In this document: positions 27,124 to 35,445 of the stretch, one piece after another
Layout: each line of letters opens with the position of its first letter
How positions within the stretch are numbered: the stretch's first letter is position 1
NCBI GenBank assembly: GCA_002456995.1
Contig: NTKC01000017.1
Span: 1 to 35,445 of the forward strand
Origin: Candidatus Thioglobus sp. MED-G25
GTDB lineage: Bacteria > Pseudomonadota > Gammaproteobacteria > Arenicellales > UBA868
Direction: 5' to 3'
Length of the DNA: 35,445 nt
Translations under genes and position numbers: made by a program
The notes under the pieces: model-generated
Seen by the model: only the letters and a program-made list of their open reading frames with translations
Told to the model about the DNA's origin: nothing
The model's database searches: none

Positions 27124-27374
27124 ATGGAAGACGAGTCACAAAGTCTTTTAAGGCGATGGTCGATCTGCAACGTGCCCGGGAAGCGCTTGCTACTATCGAC
27201 GAAAGCCTTGTACCAGGGCAAACCCCAGCGGACGAGCAGCCCATAGGTGAAGACGATCAGTGTGATGACGTCGAAACATTCCCAAATGATTCCGCGATAG
27301 CATAGGTCGAAGAAGAAACAGATGAGTCCATCAGTAATGTTGAAGCCAATAATGGAGGTGCAGGGTCAGCATGA
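27124..27374 (+). pseudogene. Disrupted small gene before the Fe-S protein, possibly DUF3306
   Basis: ATG 27124 opens MEDESQSLLRRWS, which resembles the start of DUF3306 proteins, but the coherent reading then seems to pass to another frame: MVDLQRAREALATIDESLVP from 27156, stopped by TAG 27303. Read past this stop, the frame goes on with acidic residues and ends at TGA 27372-27374, overlapping the ATG of the next gene as ATGA. That overlap suggests an ancestral intact gene. The central block typical of DUF3306 is not found, so the identity is weak. Confidence 0.4.
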
Positions 27375-29062
27375 CAGATTCAGACAGAGAGATCATCGAC
27401 TACCTCGGTTTTGATCTGCCTGGGGAAAACCAATTAGCGCAGGCACGGCGTACAGCGCTGTTGCGTGGACTGGAGGGCAGTGCAGAGCCCACATCCCTGG
27501 TTTCTTATACTTCGGCTGGCCTGGTTCTGATCATCGGTCCGGAACCTTCTGCATTATCAGTGGCGGAGAGTCTTGTCGGGTCTGTGACCTGTTTCGTACT
27601 CGCAACAGACGCAATCGACAATACATTGTCCACACCGATGGGCTATGAGAAGCGTCAAGTTGCTGGCCAGGATGTCCCGATCATATTTGGCAAGCCGGAA
27701 AAAATACTTGGTCATCTGGGTAGTTTCGAGGTGATTATTGAGCGGGACCAGAGAGAGGTGGAGTTGGCGAAGGTTATGAATTTGGCGAGTGGTGGTATCG
27801 ACGTAGTTCTTGACCTTGCTCGAGATCCGTTGCTCAGAACCGAATTGTTACCACCAGGCTATTTTGCGCCAGCTGGGGATTCATCAAGACTAGATCAGGC
27901 GCTGTCGGATATACCCGAACTCGCCGGGATTTTCGAGAAACCGAGATACGTGCAATACAACCCCGACATATGTGCCCACAGTGAACGCGGGATAGCGGGC
28001 TGTACCCAGTGCATCGATGTGTGTCCGGCAGGATCGCTCACATCTCTGGCTGGACGCATCTCGGTCGACCCACACCTGTGTCATGGTATGGGGTCGTGTG
28101 CTGCGGTGTGTCCGACCGGCGCGATGACCTATGCCTATCCCAACCTGGCCCGTACATTAGACAGTCTACGCAGACTGCTCAGTAGCTTTCGTGAAGCTAC
28201 AGATCTGTCCGCAGTATTATTACTGTTCGATAGCGAACATGCCGGCAGTACTGTTAAGGGTGTGGTTGCCAATATGGCTGCTGATGTTATTCCCTGGCGA
28301 ATCGAAGAGGTGGGTTCAACAGGTATTGAAGTCTGGCTGTCGGCAGTTGCTTACGGCGCACGTTCTGTTGTGATCGTGACAACAACGCACACGCCGTCTT
28401 CCACACGGACCGCACTCGAGTCACAGGTCAAGCTGGCGGGTGTGTTGCTGGAGGGGTTGGGTTACTCGAGTAATTACGTTCGTCTGATAGATGTAGAGCA
28501 TTTCTCCGATTCCGCCAACCTGGCGGTAGATCCATCTAGTGAAATTAGAGTCGCAGCCACTTATGGTGGGATAGATGAAAAACGGGTTGCACTTCGATTT
28601 GCGTTCGATCATCTGCTGCAAGTAGGGAATGCCAGCAAAGATCTAATTGATCTTCCAACCGGTTCGCCGTTCGGCACAGTGAACATTGACACTGATGCGT
28701 GTACGCTGTGTATGGCCTGCGTGTCAGTGTGTCCTTCTGGAGCGTTGGACGATGATAAGGAACAGCCCAGATTGACATTTCTGGAATGGAACTGTGTTCA
28801 ATGCGGGATCTGCGAACGGGCTTGCCCTGAAGGCGCGATTTCATTGCATCCGCGCTTGTTGCTGAACGCTGAACAACGAATGCAGGTTCGAACAGTAAAC
28901 GAAGAGTCACCTTTTCTGTGCATAGATTGTGGCAAGCCGTTCACGACTCAGAGTATGGTGAGCAAAATGGAGGAAAAGCTAAAAGGGCACCGCATGTTTC
29001 AGGGAGATGGGCTGAAATCTTTGCATCGGTGTGAAGATTGCCAGCTCAAGGCGATGTTCTGA
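27371..29062 (+). CDS. Multi-[4Fe-4S] protein of formate-dehydrogenase-type clusters
   Basis: 563 aa, an electron-transfer protein. First ferredoxin pair: C201, C211, C214, C218 and C237, C243, C247. A middle domain of about 190 residues (AVLLLFDSEHAGSTVKGVVA) separates it from a second pair: C444, C447, C450, C454 and C475, C478, C481, C485. The C-terminus has two CxxC pairs (CIDC 517-520, CEDC 554-557) around GKPFTTQSMVSKMEEKL. This layout is that of the 4Fe-4S protein found beside DUF3305, DUF3306, TorD and formate dehydrogenase. Here it is intact, while its neighbours are broken or absent. AGGG lies 6 bases before ATG. Confidence 0.85.
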   Translation: MTDSDREIIDYLGFDLPGENQLAQARRTALLRGLEGSAEPTSLVSYTSAGLVLIIGPEPSALSVAESLVGSVTCFVLATDAIDNTLSTPMGYEKRQVAGQDVPIIFGKPEKILGHLGSFEVIIERDQREVELAKVMNLASGGIDVVLDLARDPLLRTELLPPGYFAPAGDSSRLDQALSDIPELAGIFEKPRYVQYNPDICAHSERGIAGCTQCIDVCPAGSLTSLAGRISVDPHLCHGMGSCAAVCPTGAMTYAYPNLARTLDSLRRLLSSFREATDLSAVLLLFDSEHAGSTVKGVVANMAADVIPWRIEEVGSTGIEVWLSAVAYGARSVVIVTTTHTPSSTRTALESQVKLAGVLLEGLGYSSNYVRLIDVEHFSDSANLAVDPSSEIRVAATYGGIDEKRVALRFAFDHLLQVGNASKDLIDLPTGSPFGTVNIDTDACTLCMACVSVCPSGALDDDKEQPRLTFLEWNCVQCGICERACPEGAISLHPRLLLNAEQRMQVRTVNEESPFLCIDCGKPFTTQSMVSKMEEKLKGHRMFQGDGLKSLHRCEDCQLKAMF

Positions 29063-29458
29063 CCGAGTCATGCTTTGATTGAGGAGTGGTCGCACAGAAT
29101 CTAACAGACCGCCCGTGCTCAGGATTATTTTGTTTCCGGATTGTTATTTTCCGTGAATTGTTGTGTAGGATGTTGGTATTCAGTCGACTGTGATGGTTCA
29201 GTATGCCGATTATCTAGATCTCGAGAAGTTCATTTTAGTCAGATGGTATCTAGCTGATAGTAAAAGATGACCTTAAGGCCATCGATATGCACCATGCCGT
29301 GGTGGGCCGTGCAGTTACGGGCACAAGCTGGTGATAAGATAACGCACCTCGGTTGAAAAATGGAGTGACTATGTGAGCTGTTGGCTTTTCGGCACAGTGC
29401 ACGAGCAGAGGTCACCGTGAAGAGGGAAAGCTCGATGTGAAGTACGAGGAGAACTTAG
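29063..29458. other. Gene-free stretch after the Fe-S protein
   Basis: About 400 bases without a supportable ORF. Position and order would suit a torD or formate dehydrogenase gene, but I find no recognisable remnant in any frame. No clear terminator follows the Fe-S gene. Confidence 0.5.
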
Positions 29459-29563
29459 ATGGGAAACGAAAGGAAAAAGCACAGGAAAGAAAAGAAAAAG
29501 CCCAAAAAACCGAAGAGTCACTCTTTGGTAAGTTTGGATTACTGGTTACTACATCATTACTAA
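29459..29563 (+). CDS. Possible 34-aa basic small protein
   Basis: ATG 29459 to TAA 29563, starting MGNERKKHRKEKKKPKKPKS and ending in an aromatic HSLVSLDYWLLHHY. Thirteen of the first 20 residues are basic. The ribosome site AGGAG is 7 bases before the ATG, and a terminator starts 6 bases after the stop. This supports a real monocistronic small gene, though the transcript could also act as RNA. The lysine-rich segment suggests nucleic-acid or ribosome binding; no family is recognised. Confidence 0.5.
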   Translation: MGNERKKHRKEKKKPKKPKSHSLVSLDYWLLHHY

Positions 29564-29568
29564 TGTGA

Positions 29569-29598
29569 GGCTACCCAAATCGCGGTTGCCCTTTTTTT
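29569..29598 (+). terminator. Rho-independent terminator after the small basic ORF
   Basis: GGCTACC, an 8-base loop and GGTTGCC form a 7-bp stem with one mismatch, then C and seven T. It lies 5 bases after the TAA of the 34-aa ORF and 61 bases before tRNA-Ser. Confidence 0.65.
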
Positions 29599-29659
29599 GG
29601 GGGATAGTTCGTAGGACTAATCTCTTATAATTCATTTAGACGGTGTATGAGAACTTTTT

Positions 29660-29749
<90 letters not shown>

Positions 29750-29821
29750 TTTGTTTAAGAATCAAAGGGTTACGGGATATGGTTACTGGGCCATGTTCTT
29801 GTAGCGGGTGAAACGGAACTT

Positions 29822-30160
29822 GTGAAAAAGTACCTCATTAAGTATTCAGTCCATTTTCATTATTACTCTTTTGGCGGAGACAAAAAAAGCGACGTCAGGT
29901 CAGGTGAATACGAGATGGAATGTCCTTCATTGGAAGAGGCATCCGGACTATTTAAGGACTATTTCTATGCGAAAAAGGAAAGTTACTTCGTGGCGTTACC
30001 CGAGTTTGGGTGGAAGCTGACTCATTTGGAGATAGACAAGATTTGGGGGCCGCCTACCGATCTAGAGAATGTTTTTAATGGAGTTTGGACCTATTACGAG
30101 AATCTGATTAATCGGATTGGCGAAGGACCTTTGGGTGGTATGGATAGTAATCGGATTTAA
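29822..30160 (+). CDS. Hypothetical protein, 112 aa
   Basis: GTG 29822, MKKYLIKYSVHFHYYSFGGD, a soluble, aromatic-rich protein with 10 or more tyrosines, no cysteine beyond one, no signal peptide and no membrane segment. Strands at the N-terminus and a helix with a SLEEASGLFKDYFYAKKESY stretch suggest a small alpha/beta fold. The ribosome site is weak (CGGAACTT). It is followed 6 bp later by a membrane protein gene. Unrecognised; codon use is not obviously foreign. Confidence 0.6.
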   Translation: MKKYLIKYSVHFHYYSFGGDKKSDVRSGEYEMECPSLEEASGLFKDYFYAKKESYFVALPEFGWKLTHLEIDKIWGPPTDLENVFNGVWTYYENLINRIGEGPLGGMDSNRI

Positions 30161-30166
30161 GACAAC

Positions 30167-30424
30167 ATGCTCGCTTTTCTATCTTTCAAGTTTGCACGGA
30201 TTCTGGGAGTTCGACCGGTCGTCGTAAATCTGGTCCTTCTGCATCTTCTCATTGGAATTGGGCTGACCGCTTACGGTAGCATTGATGACGCTGGCGTGGG
30301 ACAGCCGACCGTGGTGGGAATATTTACTCTGATGTACGTAGTCCTTGTTGGCGGAGTGGTTGGACTGGGCCGATTGGCCAGTAGGAATTTCTTCCGAAAA
30401 CCTGACGACTGGGAGGATGTTTAA
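30167..30424 (+). CDS. Small membrane protein with two helices
   Basis: 85 aa, starting MLAFLSFKFARILGVRPVVV. Hydrophobic segments at about 18-38 (VVVNLVLLHLLIGIGLTAYG) and 48-68 (VVGIFTLMYVVLVGGVVGLG) predict two inner-membrane passes with a charged C-terminal tail (RKPDDWEDV). It lies 6 bp after the 112-aa unknown, so both may form one unit. The end is 9 bp from the convergent pseudokinase gene. No family recognised. Confidence 0.6.
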   Translation: MLAFLSFKFARILGVRPVVVNLVLLHLLIGIGLTAYGSIDDAGVGQPTVVGIFTLMYVVLVGGVVGLGRLASRNFFRKPDDWEDV

Positions 30425-30433
30425 CAGGTTGCA

Positions 30434-33400
30434 CTAGCTGCCGCTATCTACACTCACTTTGCCCAGCACCTTCAGGTTATCGAGTGCTGTCACGTCACCT
30501 TGTTCAGCAGCACGTCTAAACCACTTAATGGCCATTTCTTCGTCAGGGCTAACCCCGTGACCATGCATATAAAGCCATCCAAGGATGTTCTGTGCCGGGG
30601 CATATCCTTGTTCCGCTGCGCGACGGTACCAGTACACAGCATTGAGATAATCTTTATCTATGATCCATCCGTCATGAAAGTAGTCACCCAGGTCGGACTG
30701 GGCCCACGCCTTTCCATCACTGGCAGAAAGCTGAACCGGCTGCAGGGCAATTGAGAAAAGTCTCATCGCTTCTTCTTCATCACGCTGCACGCCCCGCGCT
30801 TTGATCAACATGTTGGCAACACGAACCTGAGCCCTGGGGTACCCGTGGGCAGCCAGGGGCGCGAGAAAGCGGTAGGCCTCGCTATAGGCGCCCTCGTAGT
30901 AGGCCGTGAGTCCGTTTTGGAGATCCAGAAGTTCTTGTTGAGAAGCCAAGTTGTCCGCTTCGGCATTTTTAGCAGCCGCTTCTGCTTGGAGCCTTTGCTG
31001 CTTTTCGGCGAGTTGACGGCGGTTCTGAAGTTGTTGCTGCAGTTGGAGTACTGTCTGATTCTGTGGTTCGATAGCCGCAGCAATACGCAGGTTTTGCTCG
31101 GCAATTCCATATTCACCGGCAGCAAGTTCTCTCCTGGCTTGACGGAGAAAATGTTCGCTGATGCTGCCGATTCCATTTCGGGCGCGTTGATTATTGGGGT
31201 CGAGATTGAGTGCTGCTCTGTAGAGAGTTAAGGCATTGTCCCCTTGGGGTTCAACGAACTGGTTGTTCTCGAACGCATTCGAAGCCCTGGTGAGTAACTG
31301 TTCAATGCGACGGTGTCGATCCCTTGTCTGTTGCTGGCGGGTTGCTTCAGCGATTGCGTCGGCTTTTGCTGTCGCGGCAACCTGTTTAAGTCGCCTTTGT
31401 TCAATCTGATCAAGTTTTTGTTGAACGTCGATGACAGCCTCTGATGCTTGATTGATTGTCGCGAGTAACGAAAGTTTTTCGCGGGCTGCTCCAAGATCAC
31501 CGGCATCGATCAGAGATTCAATGCCACTGACTGACTCGCCAATCATATCCTTTATACCTTGTGTGGCTTCTGGATTGTCTGGATCTAGTAGCAAAACTTC
31601 CGAGAATTCCTGATAGGCATTACCCGATTGCGGATCAAAAGAACGGCCGGCACGATGGTGTCTTCGAGCTGCCTTAAGGTGGGGGTCAGTCAGCGCGGCT
31701 ATCTCGGTTAGTTCACGAAACTTTTCGGCCTTCTGTCTGTCAGCAGAGCGGGTGATCATGGTTATGCCATCTTCACTCGAGGTATTCGAGTTTTGTTGCG
31801 ATGGGCTACCACCCGTGCTGGCCGTATCGGAGGTTGTGTTGATTTCTATTTTTGCAGGTGTGGCAGAAGGTCCAGTATTCGCGCTCTGTGGGCTTAGCCA
31901 CCAATAGGCAATAATCAGCACCAGAACACCAGCGGTGATTAGACCTAGGGATTTTCCCTTTTTAGGTGGGCGAGAGTTGCGTAGTCTGTCATCCACCTCA
32001 ACAGGTGTGAAGTTGTCGCCAGACAGTATCTCACCAGCACTTCGAAGTTCGTCGGTAACAGTTTGGTCTACAGATAGGCCAAAATCCTTTTGAAAAGTGC
32101 TTTCTTGTATCGCTGATGGATTGTTTGTGCGACTTGGTGCATGCAAAGGTTCGACGTCCTGTGTTGCAACGTTGTCTGTTGCTCTAAGATCTCGGGGCTG
32201 GGTTGACCTAGCAGCAAATACATTGGGTGGAGGTTCGGTATGTTTGGCAGCACTAGTCCCAGAACCTGGCGCTAGACTTGCGGCGGACTTTTTCAATGCG
32301 GCCAGTGCAATTGCGGTTGCTCCACGTGAGGTTCTGATTTTTCCGTCCGAGCTGCTTTCCGGTAAGGTTGCACGAGCCGCGTCGCTTTGTTTTTTGATTC
32401 CGTCCTGTCGGCGGGTAAAAATGTTACTACGATTAAGTGGTGCTTGTGGTGCTGAAGCTGTTTGTTGCTTTATGTTGGTTGTTGATTCTAAAGGGATATT
32501 TCCACGTACAGTGGCCTTTGTATTCGGTTTAAGATTAAGTTCAAGTGGATCAGAATATGTGTCATCGTCGTCAGCCAATTTTCTGGCATCGGGGTCCAGC
32601 CAGTTGAATATTACTTCTGTATCCACCGGTCGTTCGGTAGTTCTAAGGGCGATAAGCCAATCAATAATTTCCAAAAATCTACCGGAGTAGTAACCGACAC
32701 CCGCTTCTACTGCCGGGACAATCGGATCGGGTGTACCGCGATCAATAGCATCCATGCGGGTTGAAGATGGGACCGGAGCTGCGGAGGTTATGCATTCGTA
32801 GAGTACTGAGCCCAGGGCGTAGAAATCTGTCCATGGGCCAATCCGGCCCCGGGCCGTGGATAACTCCGGGGCACGATAATCTGATGGCGTTGACTTATCC
32901 GCGGGCGGATAATGGAACCGGTCGGTATTGAATCCGCAGATTGCCAGTTGTTCGTTGTCAGAAACAAAAATGTTTTCAGGTGAAATCTCCAGATGAATCA
33001 ACCCTGCTTCATGCGCTGCCTCCAGATAAGTCAGTGCCGAGTACAGCATTGCCTTTAGGGCATCCTCCGGCAATGGTTTGCCGGTTTTGAGCAAATCTCT
33101 TACCGAAGCTAGTGGTCTGAACTTGATCGCGTAGTAGGCACTGTCATTGTCTTCTGAGTAGTGGACCACGCGACCTGCATGATCAATCTGGCTGAGTACT
33201 CTGCCGAGTAGCAGAAAATCCTTCAGCCCTTGTTCATAGTCTTCATTGAGTGAAGCGTCCCAAAGGAGTAGCGACAGGCCATCTTTGTCCCGGACAGCGA
33301 GTTGCTTCGGAAAGAACTCCTGAATAATGGCGGATCCGCTGTTGGAGGAGTAGGTGTAGCCGCTGTCGGTCGAGGCCAGAAGACGGTTAATCTGGAAATT

Positions 33401-33583
33401 CCCTAATCGGGCGCCAGGGGGAAGTGGAGCGGGTGAGAGAGAGTCATCCCTCTCGGAAGCATCGGGCTCCCGTTGTCGTGCCGGTGGGCGTGGCTTGACC
33501 GTCACGTTGCGATACGGCCGACAGCGGTTTTCAGGGAGAAGGATGACATCAGACAACACGTTCGTTGTCCGTTGTTGGGCCAA
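30434..33583 (-). CDS. Pseudokinase - membrane helix - TPR/Sel1 repeat protein
   Basis: 1049 aa. Residues about 60-330 have a bacterial Ser/Thr kinase fold of the type with IKEFFP after the glycine loop, but key residues are lost: Q88 for the ATP lysine (AIIQEFFP), HLE 197-199 for HRD, and C216 for the DFG aspartate (CGFN). The APE and WTDFYALG parts remain. A low-complexity linker (340-545) leads to one membrane helix at 546-563. Then come TPR-like and glutamine-rich coiled segments (600-880) and Sel1-like repeats (about 900-1040, e.g. AVYWYRRAAEQGYAPAQNIL). Probable cytoplasmic pseudokinase with a periplasmic scaffold. The start TTG 33583 is the first after a stop; GTG 33559 is possible. 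Confidence 0.85.
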   Translation of the reverse strand: MAQQRTTNVLSDVILLPENRCRPYRNVTVKPRPPARQREPDASERDDSLSPAPLPPGARLGNFQINRLLASTDSGYTYSSNSGSAIIQEFFPKQLAVRDKDGLSLLLWDASLNEDYEQGLKDFLLLGRVLSQIDHAGRVVHYSEDNDSAYYAIKFRPLASVRDLLKTGKPLPEDALKAMLYSALTYLEAAHEAGLIHLEISPENIFVSDNEQLAICGFNTDRFHYPPADKSTPSDYRAPELSTARGRIGPWTDFYALGSVLYECITSAAPVPSSTRMDAIDRGTPDPIVPAVEAGVGYYSGRFLEIIDWLIALRTTERPVDTEVIFNWLDPDARKLADDDDTYSDPLELNLKPNTKATVRGNIPLESTTNIKQQTASAPQAPLNRSNIFTRRQDGIKKQSDAARATLPESSSDGKIRTSRGATAIALAALKKSAASLAPGSGTSAAKHTEPPPNVFAARSTQPRDLRATDNVATQDVEPLHAPSRTNNPSAIQESTFQKDFGLSVDQTVTDELRSAGEILSGDNFTPVEVDDRLRNSRPPKKGKSLGLITAGVLVLIIAYWWLSPQSANTGPSATPAKIEINTTSDTASTGGSPSQQNSNTSSEDGITMITRSADRQKAEKFRELTEIAALTDPHLKAARRHHRAGRSFDPQSGNAYQEFSEVLLLDPDNPEATQGIKDMIGESVSGIESLIDAGDLGAAREKLSLLATINQASEAVIDVQQKLDQIEQRRLKQVAATAKADAIAEATRQQQTRDRHRRIEQLLTRASNAFENNQFVEPQGDNALTLYRAALNLDPNNQRARNGIGSISEHFLRQARRELAAGEYGIAEQNLRIAAAIEPQNQTVLQLQQQLQNRRQLAEKQQRLQAEAAAKNAEADNLASQQELLDLQNGLTAYYEGAYSEAYRFLAPLAAHGYPRAQVRVANMLIKARGVQRDEEEAMRLFSIALQPVQLSASDGKAWAQSDLGDYFHDGWIIDKDYLNAVYWYRRAAEQGYAPAQNILGWLYMHGHGVSPDEEMAIKWFRRAAEQGDVTALDNLKVLGKVSVDSGS

Positions 33584-33862
33584 TGGCGCAAACCTACTGC
33601 GCTAGCCAATTGCGTGTCTCTTTTTCTCAAGCGGTGACCGATCTAAACAGTACCCGTTATTGTTATGGCGAGAGGCATCTACCGACTTCGACCGATGGTA
33701 GTCCTGACACCGTGAACTGCAACTGCCGCTTGGCCGTGTATGATACCGGTATATTCAGCGCTTGAGAATACTGGAAAGTGGTTTTCTTATGGTTTGTGCA
33801 GTCAGCTCTGATTTACAGATCCACGCACAGTCCGATGGATCTAAAAATTGATGGAACCGGGT

Positions 33863-35029
33863 ATGCCAAACAGCACTCAGACTCGTATGGCGCACATTCA
33901 GCCGCCCATAATCCCGTTAATCGGCGAATTAATTGATCAGAACCCTGGTACGATTTCACTGGGGCAGGGTGTGGTCCACTTTGGGCCGCCGGCTGATGCA
34001 CTCAAGGCAGTGAAGGCCTGCTGGAATGATCCTGTTAACCATCAGTACGGACCGATCGAGGGAAATGAACGTCTTCGACTGCAAATTACAGACAAACTCC
34101 GACTGGAAAATAGATTGCAAACGGATGATTTGGCGATTGTTGTCACGGCCGGCAGCAATATGGCCTTTTTTAATGCCGTCCTTGGGATAACAAAACCTGG
34201 TGATGAGATCATCATTCCAAGCCCGTTCTATTTTAATCAGGAGATGGCGGTTCTCACCGCAGGTTGCCGACCCGTCACCGTGCCAGTTGATCAGTACTAT
34301 TTTCCTGATCCGGGACTGATAGAAGATGCAATCAGTTCTCGGACTCGCGCTATCGTCACCGTATCACCAAACAATCCAACGGGTGTGGTGTATCCGGATT
34401 CTTTGCTCGATGACTTGAACGAGATATGCAGTCGACATGGGATTTATCACATCAGTGACGAAGCCTATGAGTACTTTGTATATGGTTCGAGTCAACATTA
34501 CTCGCCAGGGTCGGGCACACAGAGCAGCGGGCACACCATTAGTATGTATTCGTTGAGTAAGGCATATGGTTTCGCCGGCTGGCGTATCGGGTATATGGCT
34601 TTCCCGACACATCTGCTCGAATCCCTCAAGAAAATTCAGGATACCAATGTCATCTGCCCGGCTATTATCAGTCAGCATGCCGCGCTTGCGGCGCTCAGGT
34701 CCGGTAGGGGTTATTGTCAGCCTTATGTCGAAGAAATGGCTGCAGTGCGGCTGTCAGTTCTGGAGGCACTGTCAGTTCTGGGCGACCGTATTCGAGTGGT
34801 TGAGCCAACGGGTGCATTTTATGTGTTCATTGAAGTGCCGAACACTACACTGAGCGATATGGCGCTGATCCAGAGATTGATTGAGGACTATCAGGTGGCA
34901 GTTGTCCCGGGCCAGGCCTTTGGTATCTCGGATCGTTGTACCCTACGGGTCTCTTACGGCGCATTGCGCACCAAGGATGTGCTCAACGGTATGGGCAGGC
35001 TTGTCGACGGACTCGGTCAGTTAATTTGA
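33863..35029 (+). CDS. Pyridoxal-phosphate aminotransferase, class I/II
   Basis: Fold-type I aminotransferase, 388 aa from ATG 33863 (MPNSTQTRMAHIQPPIIPLI); ATG 33851 would add four residues. Seen: substrate loop ISLGQGVVHFGPP, SPNNPTG with the cofactor-contacting asparagine (N171), ISDEAYEYF with D199 and Y202, the Schiff-base lysine K233 in SLSKAYGFAGWRIGY, and the carboxylate-binding arginine in CTLRVSYG. It resembles the group annotated as aspartate/arginine:pyruvate or general aminotransferases; the amino donor is unknown. No operon partner. Confidence 0.88.
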   Translation: MPNSTQTRMAHIQPPIIPLIGELIDQNPGTISLGQGVVHFGPPADALKAVKACWNDPVNHQYGPIEGNERLRLQITDKLRLENRLQTDDLAIVVTAGSNMAFFNAVLGITKPGDEIIIPSPFYFNQEMAVLTAGCRPVTVPVDQYYFPDPGLIEDAISSRTRAIVTVSPNNPTGVVYPDSLLDDLNEICSRHGIYHISDEAYEYFVYGSSQHYSPGSGTQSSGHTISMYSLSKAYGFAGWRIGYMAFPTHLLESLKKIQDTNVICPAIISQHAALAALRSGRGYCQPYVEEMAAVRLSVLEALSVLGDRIRVVEPTGAFYVFIEVPNTTLSDMALIQRLIEDYQVAVVPGQAFGISDRCTLRVSYGALRTKDVLNGMGRLVDGLGQLI

Positions 35030-35090
35030 CCGGTTGAGAGTCAAGTCGGTTTACAGGCAACCACGAAGTGGTATACGCTTTCCCGGCGAA

Positions 35091-35181
35091 GGAGAGGTGG
35101 CCGAGCGGTTGAAGGCGCACGCCTGGAAAGTGTGTATACGTTAATAGCGTATCGAGGGTTCGAATCCCTCCCTCTCCGCCA
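35091..35181 (+). tRNA. serW: tRNA-Ser (anticodon GGA)
   Basis: 91 bases, CCA encoded. GGAGAGG/CCTCTCC acceptor, D arm TGGCCGAGCGGTTGAAGGCG, anticodon arm GCACGCCTGGAAAGTGTG with GGA, variable arm TATACGTTAATAGCGTATC, T arm GGTTCGAATCC. Very close to E. coli tRNA-Ser(GGA), whose name I use. Reads UCC and UCU. Confidence 0.95.
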
Positions 35182-35377
35182 AACACTAGTAGAAAAGATG
35201 TTTTCTAGACTTAACATGTCGAGTCCATGTTTACGAATTCAGATTGATCTCTTTACATACTAGTAATGCCGGCATACGCTGTAGAGGTCTTGGAATACGG
35301 TCTTAGTTGAATATAACAACGTCGTATCTGGGATGTTATGAGTAGCTGTTTAATCAAGGACAAAAGGAGAAATGAAG

Positions 35378-35445
35378 ATGATGAAGCACAATGTTTTGCT
35401 GCCCCTAGCGGCATTCGCTGTCGCTATCGGAATGTTTTTTTCAGG
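35378..35445 (+). CDS. Start of a secreted or membrane protein (cut by window end)
   Basis: AAAGGAGAAATGAAG is followed by ATG 35378, 8 bases after AGGAG; ATG 35372 and 35381 are in the same frame. The 22 visible residues, MMKHNVLLPLAAFAVAIGMF and on, have a basic start and a hydrophobic core as in a signal peptide. The function cannot be told. Confidence 0.6.
   Translation, partial: MMKHNVLLPLAAFAVAIGMFFS

Noticed and set aside
32097-32690. 197-aa plus-strand frame inside the pseudokinase gene
   Set aside because: Antisense shadow of the linker and kinase-domain coding sequence, with serine- and alanine-rich composition reflecting the opposite strand.
33565-33765. 66-aa plus-strand frame before the aminotransferase
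   Set aside because: Overlaps the pseudokinase start on the other strand, has no ribosome site and no recognisable family; the 267-bp gap is better seen as a divergent promoter region.
34983-35186. 67-aa minus-strand frame across tRNA-Ser(GGA)
   Set aside because: It is the antisense of the tRNA and the aminotransferase end; such frames arise from the tRNA sequence itself and are a known false gene call.
35190-35207. AT-rich hairpin TAGAAAA-GATG-TTTTCTA after tRNA-Ser(GGA)
   Set aside because: Stem is weak, with one G-C pair and no T run beyond it; not enough for a terminator call.

Overview
The window looks like a contig from a free-living, probably uncultured gammaproteobacterium. The S10-spc-alpha order, the E. 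coli-like lengths of the ribosomal proteins, the 4-cysteine 37-aa-type L36 region (C, C, C, H ligands), and a perfect enterobacterial-type LexA box (CTGT-N8-ACAG) in front of lexA all support this. No taxonomic search could be run, so this placement is inference.

Bases 1-13,810 hold the 3' end of an EF-Tu gene followed by the complete S10, spc and alpha operons without a missing gene: rpsJ, rplCDWB, rpsS, rplV, rpsC, rplP, rpmC, rpsQ, rplNXE, rpsNH, rplFR, rpsE, rpmD, rplO, secY, rpmJ, rpsMKD, rpoA, rplQ. All are on the + strand, tightly packed, and closed by a 32-bp hairpin. tuf is only 32 bp from rpsJ, so there is no room for the long L4-type leader. A short reading frame overlaps the GTG start of rpsM.

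Bases 13,811-22,908 are housekeeping accessory genes: ampD, a PduO-type cobalamin adenosyltransferase, a glycerate 2-kinase, a DmdC-like acyl-CoA dehydrogenase, and a minus-strand run csaA - amgK - imuB - imuA - lexA. That run is read lexA to csaA with 4-bp or short overlaps at every junction. It is an SOS mutagenesis cassette in which the usual dnaE2/imuC position is taken by an AmgK-type cell-wall-sugar kinase and a CsaA-like tRNA-binding protein. The lexA promoter carries a LexA box on its -10 and a second, different palindrome next to it.

Bases 22,909-25,628 carry an SDR protein whose Ser-Tyr-Lys positions all appear substituted, a VOC-fold protein, a 61-aa unknown, a DUF6494 protein and an orphan ABC ATPase. 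Bases 25,634-29,062 look like an eroding formate-dehydrogenase accessory locus: fdhD and a large multi-[4Fe-4S] protein are intact, the DUF3305 gene between them is broken by two in-frame stops and a frameshift, a second frame (DUF3306-like) is also disrupted, and no catalytic subunit or TorD chaperone is present.

Bases 29,063-35,445 contain a possible 34-aa basic small protein with a strong ribosome site and its own terminator, tRNA-Ser(CGA), two unknown small genes (one with two membrane segments), a 1049-aa pseudokinase-membrane-TPR/Sel1 protein, a class I/II aminotransferase, tRNA-Ser(GGA), and the first codons of a secreted or membrane protein cut by the window end. No CRISPR array, transposase, integrase or rRNA was seen.
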